Shown here: positions 38,701 through 53,700 of the stretch, piece by piece
Layout: every line of letters starts with the position of its first letter
How positions within the stretch are numbered: position 1 is the first letter of the stretch
Source: Odiellus spinosus
Lineage: Eukaryota; Arthropoda; Arachnida; Opiliones; Phalangiidae
Assembly: GCA_963920705.1 (NCBI GenBank)
Contig: OY987233.1
Span: 15,487,459 to 15,551,458, forward strand
Direction of reading: 5' to 3'
Length of the DNA: 64,000 nucleotides
The notes under the pieces: generated by a model
Databases searched by the model: none
What the model saw: only the letters and a program-made list of their open reading frames with translations
What the model was told of the DNA's origin: nothing
Made by a program: the position numbers and the translations under genes

Positions 38701-41700
38701 CTTCACTTGTAAAACCAATTCACCGACGTAGAAGGCCCCTTTGACAAATACCATCGAAACCAAACCAAAATATTTAAAGAAATAATAAAGGCCAAATTCA
38801 GGATTTTTACTATCCACTACCCTGAGAAGAATTCAACGAATGGAATCATAGAAATTTATGAAAAATTATATTAACGAATTTATGAATAATTATGTTAACG
38901 AATCTATGAAAAAGTATATTGACGAATTTAAATAAAAAATTATATTAACGAATTTATTCAGAATTATATTGACGAATTTATGTAGATTTATGTTAACGAA
39001 TTTATGTAGATTTATGTTAACGAATTTATGGAAAATTATATTGACGGATTTATGCAAAATTATATTGACGGATTTATGCAAAATTATATTGACGGATTTA
39101 TGCAAAATTATATTGACGGATTTATGCAAAATTATTTTGACGGATTTATGCAAATTTATATTGACGGATTTATGCAAATTTATATTGACGGATTTATGCA
39201 AATTTATATTGACGGATTTATGCAAATTTATATTGACGGATTTATGCAAAATTATATTGACGGATTTATGCAAAATTATATTGACGGATTTATGCAAAAT
39301 TATATTGACGGATTTATGCAAAATTATATTGACGGATTTATGCAAAATTATATTGACGGATTTATGCAAAATTATATTGACGGATTTATGCAAAATTATA
39401 TTGACGGATTTATGCAAAATTATATTGACGGATTTATGCAAAATTATATTGACGGATTTATGCAAAATTATATTGACGGATTTATGCAAAATTATATTGA
39501 CGGATTTATGCAAAATTATATTGACGGATTTATGCAAAATTATATTGACGGATTTATGCAAAATTATATTGACGGATTTATGCAAAATTATATTGACGGA
39601 TTTATGCAAAATTATATTGACGAATTTATGCAAAATTATATTGACGAATTTATGCAAAATTATATTGACGAATTTATGCAAAATTATATTGACGAATTTA
39701 TGCAAAATTGACGAATTTATGCAAAATTATATTGACGAATTTATGCAAAATTATGACAAATTTATGCAACCATATATTGACAAAAATCTAGGAATTTCAA
39801 TTTAATCATGCAGAATTTCAAATTTTTTTATAATATTAATAATAAAAAAAAATGTATGTTACCTTGCACAACTCCAAAGGCCACTGTGACGAATGTGACA
39901 TTAGGCGCGACGTAACAAATTGAAGCCCCGAAAGCGGACATCGTCGTACCTGCTATCACCATACGACGGGTACCAAATTTGGTGTTCAAAAAGCCCGCCA
40001 ATGGACCTGAAATATCAAATCAAAATAAGATTAAATTAAATAAACCATCAACGGTTATTTTTAACAATGCGTTTAAAGTGAGGCTGTCAAAGATATTTCC
40101 CAAGGCTTTAAAAGCGTAATATTTTAAGTTTTGACTAGGACTATTAACTAATATTAGAATGTCCAAAATAAATAGGTAATATTTTTCTAAATATAAGGCG
40201 TAGTTTATTTCTGGAACATAATTAACGATAATTTTCATACGAAAAATAAGACTTTCTAGATTAAGTACTTTTACTAAAACAACCGAGCGAAAGCGACCTT
40301 ATCACGGGTGCCAGAACGCGCGTGAACCAACTCTACAATAGCGAAATCACGCGATCATAGTGATGACGTAGTATTGCGGAGAATTTTAATTTTAAAAATT
40401 TCGAAAGAGGTGATTATAAATATAATTTTACTGTCGCGGTAATTTTTAATTTTTAATTTTTTATTTAGAATCGTTTTTTTTTTTTTTTTTTTTTTTTTTT
40501 ACGATCCTAAATGCTACTCAATTTCCATTAGAAGTTCATGAAAAATTCGTGACACCCTCATTTTAAATTATTCATTGGGGCTAATGGTTAACTATGTTTA
40601 GGACAGCTTATGCTTGTAATGAGGGTCATTATCTATAAAAGCAGCAAATAGTATTGGGGTTGATCAAATGGTTAAATTGGAATTAACTTTTAAAGGGGAA
40701 ATGCAATCTTACAAGTGATTCGTTATCTTTATAAAGATATTACGCAGCTCAATATAATTGTAAAAGATTGTGGCTTAAGATATGGCAAAAAAATCACTCT
40801 AAAGAAATGTATATAATTTTAGTTAATTTAAAACACAATTTTTTTTCCTTTAAACTGCCTAAACAAATGTAAGTCAACAAAAGTGATGTTTTGTATCGAT
40901 TCCTTATCGTTTAAAATAGGCCTAACCCACCAGTAAAAACATTTATAAACAAATATTAAACTAGAAAAAAAAAATTAAAACCTTCTCTGAATTCTGAAAA
41001 TAGGCTTAGCTTGATTCGTGGAGATCCTGAATCTCTTCAAATTGAATCGAATGTTATTGGACGAGATTAATGGAGATCTCGCCTAAACGTTGTGCCTTTG
41101 CTCATTGGTTGCTGACCATTCAATGCGAAGAAATTCAGGATCTCCATGAATCCAGCTAAGCCTATTTTCCGGGTAAGTTTTAAATTTATTTCTAGTTTAA
41201 TATTTGTTTGTATTTTTTGTTACAGGTCGATTATGTTTATTTAAACGATAAGGAATCGATAATAAATCACTTGCTGTGTTAGGATTCATTCTCCCTTTAA
41301 AGATTTTCCATTAAATCAGGTTTTTATTTCAAATATGTTTTTTTTTGCTTAAGATGTAAAGTATAAACATGTTTTCTTAGTAAAAAAAGACATTAGCTCC
41401 CTTAAATTCGTCCGATAAAACTAAAAGTTCAGATGTTGACCTAATTCTGTAAAGGTTCTAATATATAGACAGCGAGTAGTCGTATAGACTCGGGGTGTTT
41501 GATAATAATAGGCTTTACTTGGCTAATTTCTTTCGCTTTAGGCAATAAGGTATTTTATGTTTCTGAGCCTTTAGCCCTCGAGATAGGGTGAAAACGTTTT
41601 AAGCTTTATAGCTTATGGGTAGATCCGGATGGTGCCTAAGTTCCGGTTAAAAGCGAAAGCTAGCTGATGGAAGCCATTCGAGCCTAATAAGCGATTTGCT

Positions 41701-44700
41701 GACGATAGCTAACTTCCGGTTGGGCCCAGTATTTGCGCCTCCTGTCGCCCAAAAGAGGAAATTGAATTTTTTTAGCTTCTAACATGTATTCAGCCGTTTC
41801 GTAATCAGTTTGCATCAATACTATTTTTTCCTGATTAGGATTAATGTTATGTGTTACTACGTCTTAGCTTTGGTTACATTGCAACACTAGTGTTAAGTAA
41901 CAGCTAGGACAGGGTATTTTTTATCCAGAACTTATCGCACCCTGAAAATATCACTACATATACAGGGTAAACCAAGGAGTCCTTAACCAATCAGAAGCAA
42001 AATGGGAGTTACGAAGTATTTGTAATCCAAGTAGAATACGTTTTTCAATAGCACTTATAGTTAATAACTAGTTAAAATGCGATTGCAGTCAAATTAAATT
42101 TTAATTATCTCGAGAACCGATAGATTTAATTTTAAATATACCATAGGAATGAATGACAGAAATCAATCATCTTAATGGGAAATTTGGTCAATTAAATTAG
42201 ACCAGTCCAAAGATTTAAGAAAGTAACCCTTTTTTTGTAGGTACTCAAATAATAGCTTATAGCTAGTAAAATACGACTATAAACTTAAATTTAACATTAA
42301 ACTAACATATTAAAATATTAATTTAAAAAATACTTCAACTTAATTATTTCACTAATCGAGCTTAATAATTATTCAACAAACCCTTCCTTGTAGGTACTCA
42401 AATAATAGCTTGTAGCTAGTAGAACACTATTACGAGCTTTATTTCAACATTTAACTAACATTAAAACATAAATTTAAAAATTAACTTTAAAGAAAGTATT
42501 TTATTATATACAACCTTAAAAATTAATAAACAAACCATGTCTTGTGAGTACTCAAATAATAGATTACGACCAGTAAAAAACGAGTAAGAACATAATATTA
42601 CCATTAAACTATCTCATAAAACTTTATCATAAAAATAAACAAATTTAATTTAGAAGTTTCCCTAAATAAAACTTATAGAAGCGTATACATTTCTAGCTCT
42701 CTCTCGAGGATAACCCTATACTTTAGCCTTGTCTTTTATTATACAGAGGCGTTACGACAAGTCGGTGTCTATAGTCGATTAAGCATTCCTGACTCGTCCA
42801 AAACTTAGGTCTCGCTTACGACCTAAGCGTCGTGAAAAATGGTTATAAAACATCGGCTTAATTAGCCCGTCGTGGTACGAGTAAAACTGACGACGAAAAA
42901 ATTAACCCCTATCTCTAGTATATACCCTTCCATTTTGACCCCTTTTAAACTGTCTAGTAATTAAAAAGGTCACGGTATGATGACACTAGAAAATTTACTG
43001 GGATCAAATCTAATTTGACATCGTTTTTCTTACGACATAGCTACAACGAAGTTTGAAGATTCCAGCTGTGAATAATTTTAAATTATACCATAAGAATATT
43101 ATCTCAAATTAAGGTAGACTCGATTCGTGCCAAGGCCAATTTGATCTCGCTCCAAGCTCTTGAATTTAATCTTTAGAAATTAAAAACATCCTCAAGGCTA
43201 TTTTTACATACGCGTGACGTCTGTTTTACTTCTCATTTCAATATGTGCTCCCATAGTATAACCAGAGAAATAGGCTTTATCCAATCAGGAGAGTCTTCTA
43301 ATTTGGTCAAAAATCATCCAAATTAGAAAATTCGAACCGAATTCGACCAAATTGATCAAAGCTACGGTCACACTAGCATTTACTAATCAATTTGAAACGA
43401 TAAATCGAAACCGATTTTCAAATCGCCAGGAATCGATTTAAGGGTCAAGTGTTCACGCATTATCTTTATAAACTGATTTATTGTAGCTTCATCTAACGGT
43501 TGTTGAAACCGAATCGGTTTTGAAACTGGTTCCCGAAGCAGTTTTCAAGACCTAGTATTAACGTAGCTATATTGAAATGAAAAGTAAAACAGACGTCAAG
43601 CGTGTGTAAAAACAACCTCGAGAGAAAATAATTAGTTTGACCTTGGAGGATGTATAGTGTTATGGAGGGGAAAATTTAATGTCTATGAACTGCGTCCCCA
43701 ATTTAGACTGGTTTCTATGAAAGCCACCACCTATAAGCCGAATTGCGAAACAATCCTCTAACCTCCAGCTCTAAGCTTCGTGGTTGTGTCAAATTGAAAA
43801 TAGATGTCACCACAATCGTAACGATTCCGAATGTAACGTCTATACTTTCTTTAAACCACTTATTATACAAAAAGTGAATTCGTTTAAAGTTTTCTACGAA
43901 TTTAAGAAAAAAACGAAAGTAGATTACAGGGTCATAATCTGAATGAAATTCCCCCAAAAAAAATGTTAATTCTGAAGTAACGGATATTTAATGGATTGCC
44001 TAAAGCAATATACAAAAGAATTAGAAAAACAGTCATTTTTATATAATAAGGGGTACTACCTAATATGTTAGTTCAGTAAACACTATGATAAAATTACTTT
44101 TATTTCTACCAGATTTTAAAGTGAGGCTGTCGAAATGTTTTTCGAATAAAAGTCCATGGATTATATTTAGGTTTGTCATACTATTAACACACCGTATTCA
44201 AAATGTTACACCTTTGGGTTGAGGCGTTCTTATGAATCTTCAAAATGAATATGCAATTTTTTTCCGAAATATGACGTAGTCAGAAGCCGATGAAACCCTC
44301 CTTTGAAGTCTATTACTCCCGGGTCTTGTCTACCCCTCTCTGTATGGGTTATTCTCAAAAGGCGCGATTCGTACGCCTCCTAACGGTAGATGTTTTCGGA
44401 GCGGGAGCTCGTCGAGCGAATATCTCTAGCAGCCTTGGAGTTTCTCCAAAAAACGTCGTCGTTTGTGGAGAGAGAGAATTTCCAATTTTCCGTAGACAGG
44501 GGGATGAAGTAGGACCCCTTCTAACTTGTAAAATTGGGAATTTTACCCATACAGAGAGGAGCGCTATATGGAACATTGGAGTAGTAGACTTCAAAGGAGG
44601 GTTTCATCGGCTTCTGACGTAGTTTATTTCTGGAACGTAATTAACGATAATTTTGATACGAAAGATAGGATTTTCTAGATTAAGTACTTTTACGAAAAAG

Positions 44701-47700
44701 ACCGCGCGAAAGCGAACTTATCACGTGTGCCAGAACGTGCGAGAATCAACTGTATAGGCTCTAAAATAGCGAAATCACGCGACCATAGTGATGACGTAGA
44801 ATTGCGGGGAATTTTCATTTTAAAAATTTCGAAAATGGCGATTATAAAATATGTATTTTTACTGTCATAATTTTTTCTATGACATAATGTATATATATTT
44901 TCAATCGTTTTTTAACGATCTTTCCGAAAATGCTAGTCAATTTCCATTTGGAGTTCATGAAAATCCGTGACTATAAGTTAAGTATTTCTAGAACCAATGG
45001 TTATAATTAAAATTGAACATTGAACAAGAGGATGGATTCTGTTCTCGGAGATCTTTCCAGCAATATTTAATACGTGGCATTTCAAAAGCTTTGGCTTTTT
45101 CCTAACCTTTCGTAACCTAGTAACTCTAGTTCGTATATTGATGTATATCTTCAGAATACTAGTTTCCAAACTAACGAAAGTTTGGGCGGATTTAAACACA
45201 ATATTAAACCTTCCCGGGAATAAAAGTAGTTTTTACCAATTTTTCTTGTCTCTAGAGTAAATGTTGTTTATGTTGGATTTGACCGAAAGCTTAAATCTTT
45301 AATGGAAGTGACCGAAGGAAGGAAATAAACCTGAAAAAATAATAAAAACCTCTCAACGTTGACGTTAAGCCTTGTCAAAATTTCACGGCAAAAATTCTGG
45401 CGGGAACCCAAACTATGTTTGACTCGCACTGCTGATACATAAACACACAAATACCTTTATTGATTTTTTTGGTACTTTCAAATATTTCATAGGTGATGTG
45501 TATGTTTGGATATACGCTTAGATGTTACGAGTTTTTTAGCCCTTAGAAAACTAAGTTATCGGAAATGGGGAATAGAAAAGGAAACGTTTAAATATATATT
45601 TAAATATACTATATTATGATTTTATTTATATTAAGCCTAATAATCTTCCGATTTCGTAGCCATCTTGAGATATCACTAAGCCGATAGTGAGCCACTTAAG
45701 TCATTTTTAAGTAGGCTTGACGCGTGCCACTAAGAACGATTTTAACTTATATTAGGCTTAACTCTCGTTGTAAAATCGTCGCCGCATTCAGATAGGGCGT
45801 ATCACCTAAGTTCTGTTTAAATTGCTTTTAGACTTGGCGCGCGCCACTAACGACGATTTTAACTCGTATTAGGCCTAACTCTCGTTATCAAAATCGTAGG
45901 GGGTCTACTAATCACAACGCGATCAGATACCGCTCGCCACGAAAGTAATTTTTTAAATTGTATTTAGGCTTAGCGCTCGCCACTAAGGACGAATTAAACT
46001 CTTATTAGGCCTAACTAACGTTGTTTAAATCATATAGAAGTCGATCAGATATCGCAAACTCTATAAGGCGCGCTAATAAAGTAGTTTTTAAATTGTATTT
46101 CGGATTGGCTCTCGCCACGAAGGATGTTTTCATCTCCTGTTAAACCTATCTCTCGTTAACTAAATCGTATAGATCTTCTAATGACATCGTTATAGTTTCA
46201 TTGTCGAACTAAAGATGGATTTCAAAATTTAGGATTTGTTTATTTTTCCGGCGTTTTACTTGGAATGCATGATTTTTAATATTTTAAAATGAAAATTAGT
46301 CAATGTTTCGTTAGGTATTAATTGAAAAGTACCATAAAATAAAGTTAGAAAAAGTGCGAGATAATCTCTTTTAAAAAGAAGAAAAAAATAAAAAAATCCG
46401 AAATCCATTCAATATGCAATTTGTTGAATCTTATTTTAAAGTAACACATACTAGGCTTTATTTTCTCTGTCTTTCTCTAGTAACATTTGTTCCTCCTCAT
46501 CTAAATATATTCTAAAAGAGACTGCTAGGGGGTAACCATTCATCTGTATAAATTTTCAAGAGATTCTTGGCTAGCTTCTATAAAGGCAGAATGCGAATAT
46601 TTACAGTTTTAGAAACGATAGAAAATGCCATAGGAAAGGGATGTTATAAATAGGGAAACATGTCGTTACTAAGATTGCAATAAAGCTGTATATATAGTGC
46701 GTGCTTTCAAAATGGACAGATATCTTTATGTTCCCGTAAGACAAAAGGCTTCAGTTTGTTTACTGGCTTTCACCCAATATATAGAATAACTGAAAGGCTA
46801 AAAGATATAGAACAGTTTTAACGAATAAAGAGATAGTAACACGTCAATTTGTTCACGATATTTTTATTTTAATCTGACCGAATCCAAAATTCCCTACAGG
46901 GAAAAAATGGAACTGTTAATGATTCTTTTCTATCAAAAGCATCATTCTTGAGGTCAAAATTAGCTGTAAAAAGACCGAAATTTTAAAATTATAAATATCT
47001 CAAAGTAATTAATTAATCGTGTTTGTATCTTGTTACTTAATTATTTTTGACATAAACATAAGTTATACTTTTAATAGTATTAATGAGATTTGTCAGCAAA
47101 TCTGACTCTCCGTCTCGTTATTTTTAGACAATTTCTATTTTTAAAGGCAGGTTAAATTAAATTTAATCACTGATACCTTTGTTTAGGGTAATATAAGATA
47201 AAAAATGTAGATAAAGTCGACTAAAAGTACGGAAGGATTCAAAAAATTAATGACTATTCCACCAAAAATTCGTGTTACTATTCCTTTTATGGTATTGTTT
47301 CACTTTTTCCACGCCTTGACGCCATTGGTTCCTTATCAATGAACGAATCAAAAGAGAGGACCTTTATAACATCGTTCAGACGTTCTGTATAGATAAGCCC
47401 ATTCCCTTTCTCTAAGGCTTTTCATCCAAAATTTTAAGTGAAAAGAGAAACTATTATCCTGTTGTCGCGTGACCGTACAGTTATAACTTTATAGGATTCT
47501 ATTATCAAACTTAATTTTACTATGTATCGTTAATTATACTATGTAGATCCGACAGAGCTACAAAATGAGCCTAATTACGTCAAAATGGGACCATTATAAA
47601 GAGAGTTATGAATTTTTAAACATTTTATAGCCAAAATGATGCCACAGTGACGTCACTATGAATCATTTTTATTGTAGTTATTAGACACGTATATTCGGAT

Positions 47701-50700
47701 AGATTTATCTTAAAGCTTTAAAATGAGACCAATTGCGTCCGAATCGAACCATAAAAAAGAAAGTTACAATTATTTAAAGATATTTATAACCAACGCAGCA
47801 TCGCAGTGACGTCACTATGGAAATTCTTTTAGCTCCTAGCATTGTTATTTATGGTCCGATTTTCACGTAATTGGTCTTGATTTGAAGCTTTTCATAAGAT
47901 CTACGAGAATACGTCATAATATGTATTATAAATTTCTAGTTTGAGTTGATTAGTCAGTGAAATTAGTTACAAACCAAGATTACTGGGTTTTTCGTAAAAA
48001 TATTTCGGGCTTATTTTAGTACTGTTAAGAGACCATCGCGATAAGATATACGTTTGTGGACATTGATTTTAATCTAGCAGTCATTTCGAACCAGGGATAA
48101 AGCGTCGCTGAGAGTCTTCGATAAACCACTAATCCGGATGGTTTAACTTGACAGCGTAGTTTGAAAAAGGGGGTGGTGACAGATTAAAGAGTAAAGAAAA
48201 GAGCCCCATCTAAAATATTCCCTGGATCCACATTTTATTTTATTTTTTTCTAAGCTCTAACTGGTAAAAATTTCCCTATCTGAAAACGGTAGCTCAGGAA
48301 ATATTTAAATCAATACTTGATAGGCGAGAAGCTCTTTTCATAAATGAGGGGGAATACTTTCTTCAATAGCCCTACCCCCCTTTTTCCATTTTTCCTTTTT
48401 TAATTTTAAGGGGGAACCCATAATACCGTCTTTTAGTTTAAAGTCATTTTAAAAGATCCATTTTTGGAACTTTTTTAAAAAGTAACCAACCAAAGGCTTA
48501 GGAAAAAATAGTAATTTAATCCCGACAACTTAACTTGGCGACGAATATTCATAGAAAACCGGTTTTTTTAATGTTAATATTGTATCAAGTTAACTTGTCA
48601 TCGCAATTTGATAGAATAAGGATAGATGCTATGTCAAGGAGTGCATTATACGCAAAAATTGGTGGCGCATACTATTCCCTATCTATGCGTCATTAACTTT
48701 TATTACCCTCATATCGATTTCAGTCTTAAAAGGAGCACAAAGACTAAGGCCTAAGTATCTATATGCAAATCTAATTTAATTCCCCGAGATAGAGGGCTGA
48801 GTTTTGACTTTGTTTGACTTGCGGGAAAACTCGTTTTACAAGTGATTTGATTAAGAAAGGGTAAGGGTTTAGATTGAACGATGCTTCATTGGGAACGGTT
48901 TGAAGTCAAAATGAATAGGAATAACCTAAAATGTTAAATGTCTCGTCATTTACCTTACTCACGATGAGATAGAATTGCGCGAATAATACTATCGTATCGT
49001 TAGCGTCACGCGCTTTAAAATGAATACCAACAACATATTTTTAAGTTGATATTAACTATTAGGATAAACGAAAGTCGTTAAGAGTCAGATTTAACTTCCG
49101 TTTCCGGTTTAGCTTAAAACGGTTGTAATATAGGCTTGTATGTATTCATTTTAATGGTATTAACGAGAAGAACACGATTACGCTCGTCAAAAATGTCTAT
49201 ATATCAATCAAAAATAATAAGTTTGAAAACTCTACAACAAAGTAGGGCACTCCATCAAAATCATAAATTTAACTAAAAAATAACAAAAGAAGCCGGGGGA
49301 CAAAAGCTTATCGACATTTCCTGTTTTATTTAAAAGAGCCTATTAATCATATTAAACGTTAAAATCTTACTGTCGAATTTTGACAACCCAAAACTTGCGT
49401 AAAACAATAAAAAATTCTTTGGAATTTCCAAGGCCGAAAAAGAAAAACCTAATTGTTTTAAAACGGCAGCTCTTTACCATTTTTAACCCAACACCTAGGC
49501 ATAAATTGAGAAAAATGCTTCCTCTTTAAAAAAACAGGTAGAACAATTTCCAAGCTCGGGTATAATAGCCTCAATTAGTAAAGAGAACCAATCCCAGTGG
49601 CAAAAATACCACGTATTTTCCATTTTAACTTTTGAGTACTCTGGAGAGCGTAATCGTTCAGAACAGACACCTTACTCCAGCGTCATGACTAAGCGAAAAA
49701 TATCATAGCCCAGTTATATTGGTAAAGGCGGGAAAAAATTAAAGTAAAGGAGACACAATATTATTTTTAAAGGCATCAGTAACTCAATTTTCCTCTAGGA
49801 TATATACACTCTAAAATTTCTTCTCGACGGATTTAAGCTTAGCGAGTCTAATCAGCGACATTGATAATTAAGTATAAATATAAGTTTATTTCTGGAACAT
49901 AATGAACCATAATTTTCATACGAAAGGCAGGACATTCTGTATTAAGTACTTTTACGAAAAAGACTGGGGGAAAGCGACTTTATCACGTGCTAGAACGCGC
50001 GAGAATCAACTGTAGGCTCTACAATAGCCATTTAACCATGTATTTTTACTGTTGCGGTCTTAACGATCTTTCCGAAAATTCTACTTAATTTCCATTTGTA
50101 GTTCATTAAAATCCGTGACAGCCTCACTTTAAATTAATTTAAAATTGAAATCATTAATATATAAAGAAATTAAATATTTAAATCACCGTAGTATATAAAT
50201 TAAATATTAAAACAAAATTTTATTTAATATTTAAAACAAATTAAATAAAAATGCTAAGCCTTGTCATCTAAACTTCAAGTTAGCTCGTATCCTTCATTTT
50301 ATTTTATTTTTTTCTTTTTCCCCATTGGGATGTTCAGCTCTTTTCTCGATTCCATTTCGAGGAGGTACTCATCGTTTTTCTCAAGGGCTATCAAAAATCT
50401 TTTCGCGTAGAATGTCTGTTTTCCTCGGTCCTCACGGAGGAGTGAGTAGAAAAATGAGATGGTACCTCTTAAAGGCCTAAAAATCCATGCACAACGTTTT
50501 TATCCATTTTATTATAGAGGCACCTACAATGATATATCCTTATTCTTTTGTTCAAGGGTAGTCGACACATCTCTAGCCAGGAATCAAAATATATAATTAT
50601 TTAGGTATGTTTGTCTGTCTGTCAGTGGGGAACGCTAAAATGTAGACGCAGAGTTAGATACATCATGTTTAAACTTCATTGCAAACTACGCTCGTGATTT

Positions 50701-53700
50701 ATTGAAAAAAAACGCGGAGAGTTTAAGATTCAAGTCACACGTTCATTTTGAACGTCGATTAAGCCTAATTTAATTATTCTATGGATTAGATACGAGGTTT
50801 TGGAGATTATGAAGTTTTTCTACGAAGAAAGAACTGGAATCAAAGTTAGAGAAATTTCACTAATTTGTCTTTACTTTTCTCCACTCTAATGGTTAATTCA
50901 AATAATTTTACTAAATTAGAATTAGATAATTAAATTTGACTCTAATGAGCTGCACTTAAAATCGTAATTAAAAAACTAAATAGACTTAATGAACTTTTCT
51001 CGAGAAGTAGACTTAGTTAAAACAAAATTTGGTTTAATTTCAATGAGAGAAAAAGATGGATTGAAATTGGAATTACAGCTTTGATTATATTTAAATTAAA
51101 TAAATTACATTTTTTTAAAAATTTATTTAAAGTGAGACTGTCACGGATTTTCCATGAACTCCAAATAAAATTTGAGTAGCATTTTCGGAAAGATCGATAA
51201 AAAAAGATTAAAAATATATATACATATGTCATAGAAATTTAATGCTATTTTAAAATCAAATACTACGTCATCACTACTGTTGATTCTCGCGCGGTCTGCC
51301 ACTTGATAAGGTTGCTTTCGCGCGGTCTTTTTCGTAAAAGTACTTAATACAGATAGTCAACTACCTCTCACGCGAAAATTATCAATAATTCGAGAAATAA
51401 ACTACGTCATATACCGGATTAAAATGCCCTATATATTTTTGATATTTCGATTTTGAAGTTTCCTTCTAACGCCTCAACCAAGAGGTATAAATTTTTCAAT
51501 ATTTTATGGTGACAGCCTCACTTTAAATATCATGAAATAGTTTTCACAAACTGCCATATTTGCCAAAACCAGAGTAATTGAATCTAATTAGAGTCAAAAA
51601 CGTTAAATCTTGTTTTTTTTTATAAAAAATGTTACAAGATAAAGCTTTGAGGTAAAGAAATGAAAATAAATATAAAGAACATTCAAAACTATTTTGAATA
51701 ATTTGCATACGGTTTGGAGTTTATGTTCCTTTTGAAAGTAAAATTTAAATCTCAAAAGATTCGCGAAAAGAAACTAAACTTTGCTTTTCAAAAGACATCA
51801 CTAAATAAAAAGAAAATATGCTAAACACTTGTTTTAATTTGGCAAAAACATTTTTAAAATGTCAGTAAAACTACCTCTCAAAATGAATTTTTGCGTGCAA
51901 GAAAGATATTTCACGCGGCTTAACATAAAGAAGAAAATTTATTTTTTATTCATTCTAAAAATAAGAGACGTTTTCGTAGTTAAATATGTCTCTGAATTGA
52001 ACAAAAAATCCTGACAGCCTGATTCTGGCATTGAATTAAAAGGAGTACCTCCGACTAATCAAAAGACGCCCCCTGCATCTTTGGCTTATTTAAATCCCCG
52101 CGACACGTGCTGCGCCATATACTCTGAATCGAGCTAAATCTCGGTCTTGATTATCTCTAGTACAACAGCGCGTGTTGCGGGTATTTTACTTCTGGCCAAA
52201 GGTACAGTGAGAGTCTTTTGATTGGTCGGAGGTTCTCCTTTTAATTCAATGCCTAAATCTGGATCTATTTGCGCAATTCAGAGACATATTTTCCGAATGT
52301 TAGATTTCCACTACTTTAGCCCGCGCTGTTTGCCGTTAGAGGACGCTTATTTATGTAATTTTCTGTTGGTTCTACTTCTAAAGACAATAATATATAAGAG
52401 AATATATATTTTAGTAAATATCATACACTATTCCTTTTAATTTTAATAAATAAGAATTGATTAATTATTGCCATCAATTTATTAGTAGAACGTAATTAAA
52501 AACTTTTGATAAACAAAATGTTTGTTGATGACAAATCAATTGTTTAAAGGGAAACTTGAGCTAAAAATGGAACAACTTTTGAATTTATTTGAAAACCCAA
52601 AAATAATATTGACCATTCTTTCGTAACCTTTTATCGTATGCTTGAAAAAGTAAACATGTCGTGATGAACCGATTTGTTAGTGATTGACGATTTCTAAAAC
52701 TGTCTAAAAACGTACAATTTATACAAGTACACTTAGTGAAAGTTTTCCTACGCAAACCTTATTTTTAGAAACATGCAGAATCAATTAAAAAATCAACTTT
52801 CATTTCACTCTCCCTTAAAAAATAATAATGCAATTTTCTGTTTCTGATAAGGTAATTAGCGTCTTTCTATTTCTAATTTCGGGTAATTAGAGAAACAATT
52901 CATTACGTGTTTAGATATCACAGTGGTAACCTCGCCCTGTTTCGTGGAATCAAATACGCAGCAGTTTTAATAATTAATAATCTTTAAAAATGAATTTCGT
53001 ATTAAAATATTATTATTAAAATAATTTTTGATGAATAAATACAACTTGGATAAAAATTATTACTGTTAAAATAAAAGGTAGTAAAAAATGCAATCGGATT
53101 AAGGTTGGGTACTTATCTACTGAAAATCCTACTCAAAATCATCATAGATTTGTTCCAATATATTGAATAGTTAAATAAAGTTAGCAATAACAATAGTTAA
53201 TCAAAATATCATTAATTTTCCTGAAAATTATCTTGCTATTAAAATAAATTAATTTATGTAATATTCACACAGTAATAGCAGGGCCCCCAAATTACCTATA
53301 ATTTCAAGGTGGTCCTACAAAAACCTATAATTCTTATATACATCCTAAATACCTACATTTCTGCGAGCTCTCTCGGTTGAAAGTACCCGATATTTTCAAA
53401 TTATTAAGAAAATGAAGGTTAGTTTACTATAAAAAATTCAAGTAAAAATGTTTTATTAATCGCTACACTAGTTATTAATGGTCCTCAATAATAATAGTAC
53501 CTCAATTAATTATCATAATATTAAAAATAAAATATATATGTAAAATTTCTACTCTTGAATATATAAAATGATTCTTATATAACTCTTATATTTCGTTATG
53601 TAGCCCAAATATAACATCATTTTGGACCTATAATACCTATTATTTGTTGTAAACTTTGGGCTGGGAGCCCTATAATAGATTCTACGTTCAATATGGAGAT

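Larger units (their letters stand above)
35880..39862 (-). other. Intron 2 (4.0 kb)
   Basis: GTAACA donor and TTCACAG acceptor. Contains a family I MITE (36040-36661), an unremarkable AT-rich stretch (36662-37700) and the duplicated 24-bp satellite region (37805-39775). Confidence 0.9.

Noticed and set aside
38050-39805. Long frames of 8-residue repeats on both strands
   Set aside because: By-product of a 24-bp satellite. Open on both strands in several frames at once, so no coding selection.
44290-44622. 110-aa frame and its antisense 79-aa partner
   Set aside because: They fill the nested inverted-repeat insertion. The start and end of the frame are the inverted termini themselves.
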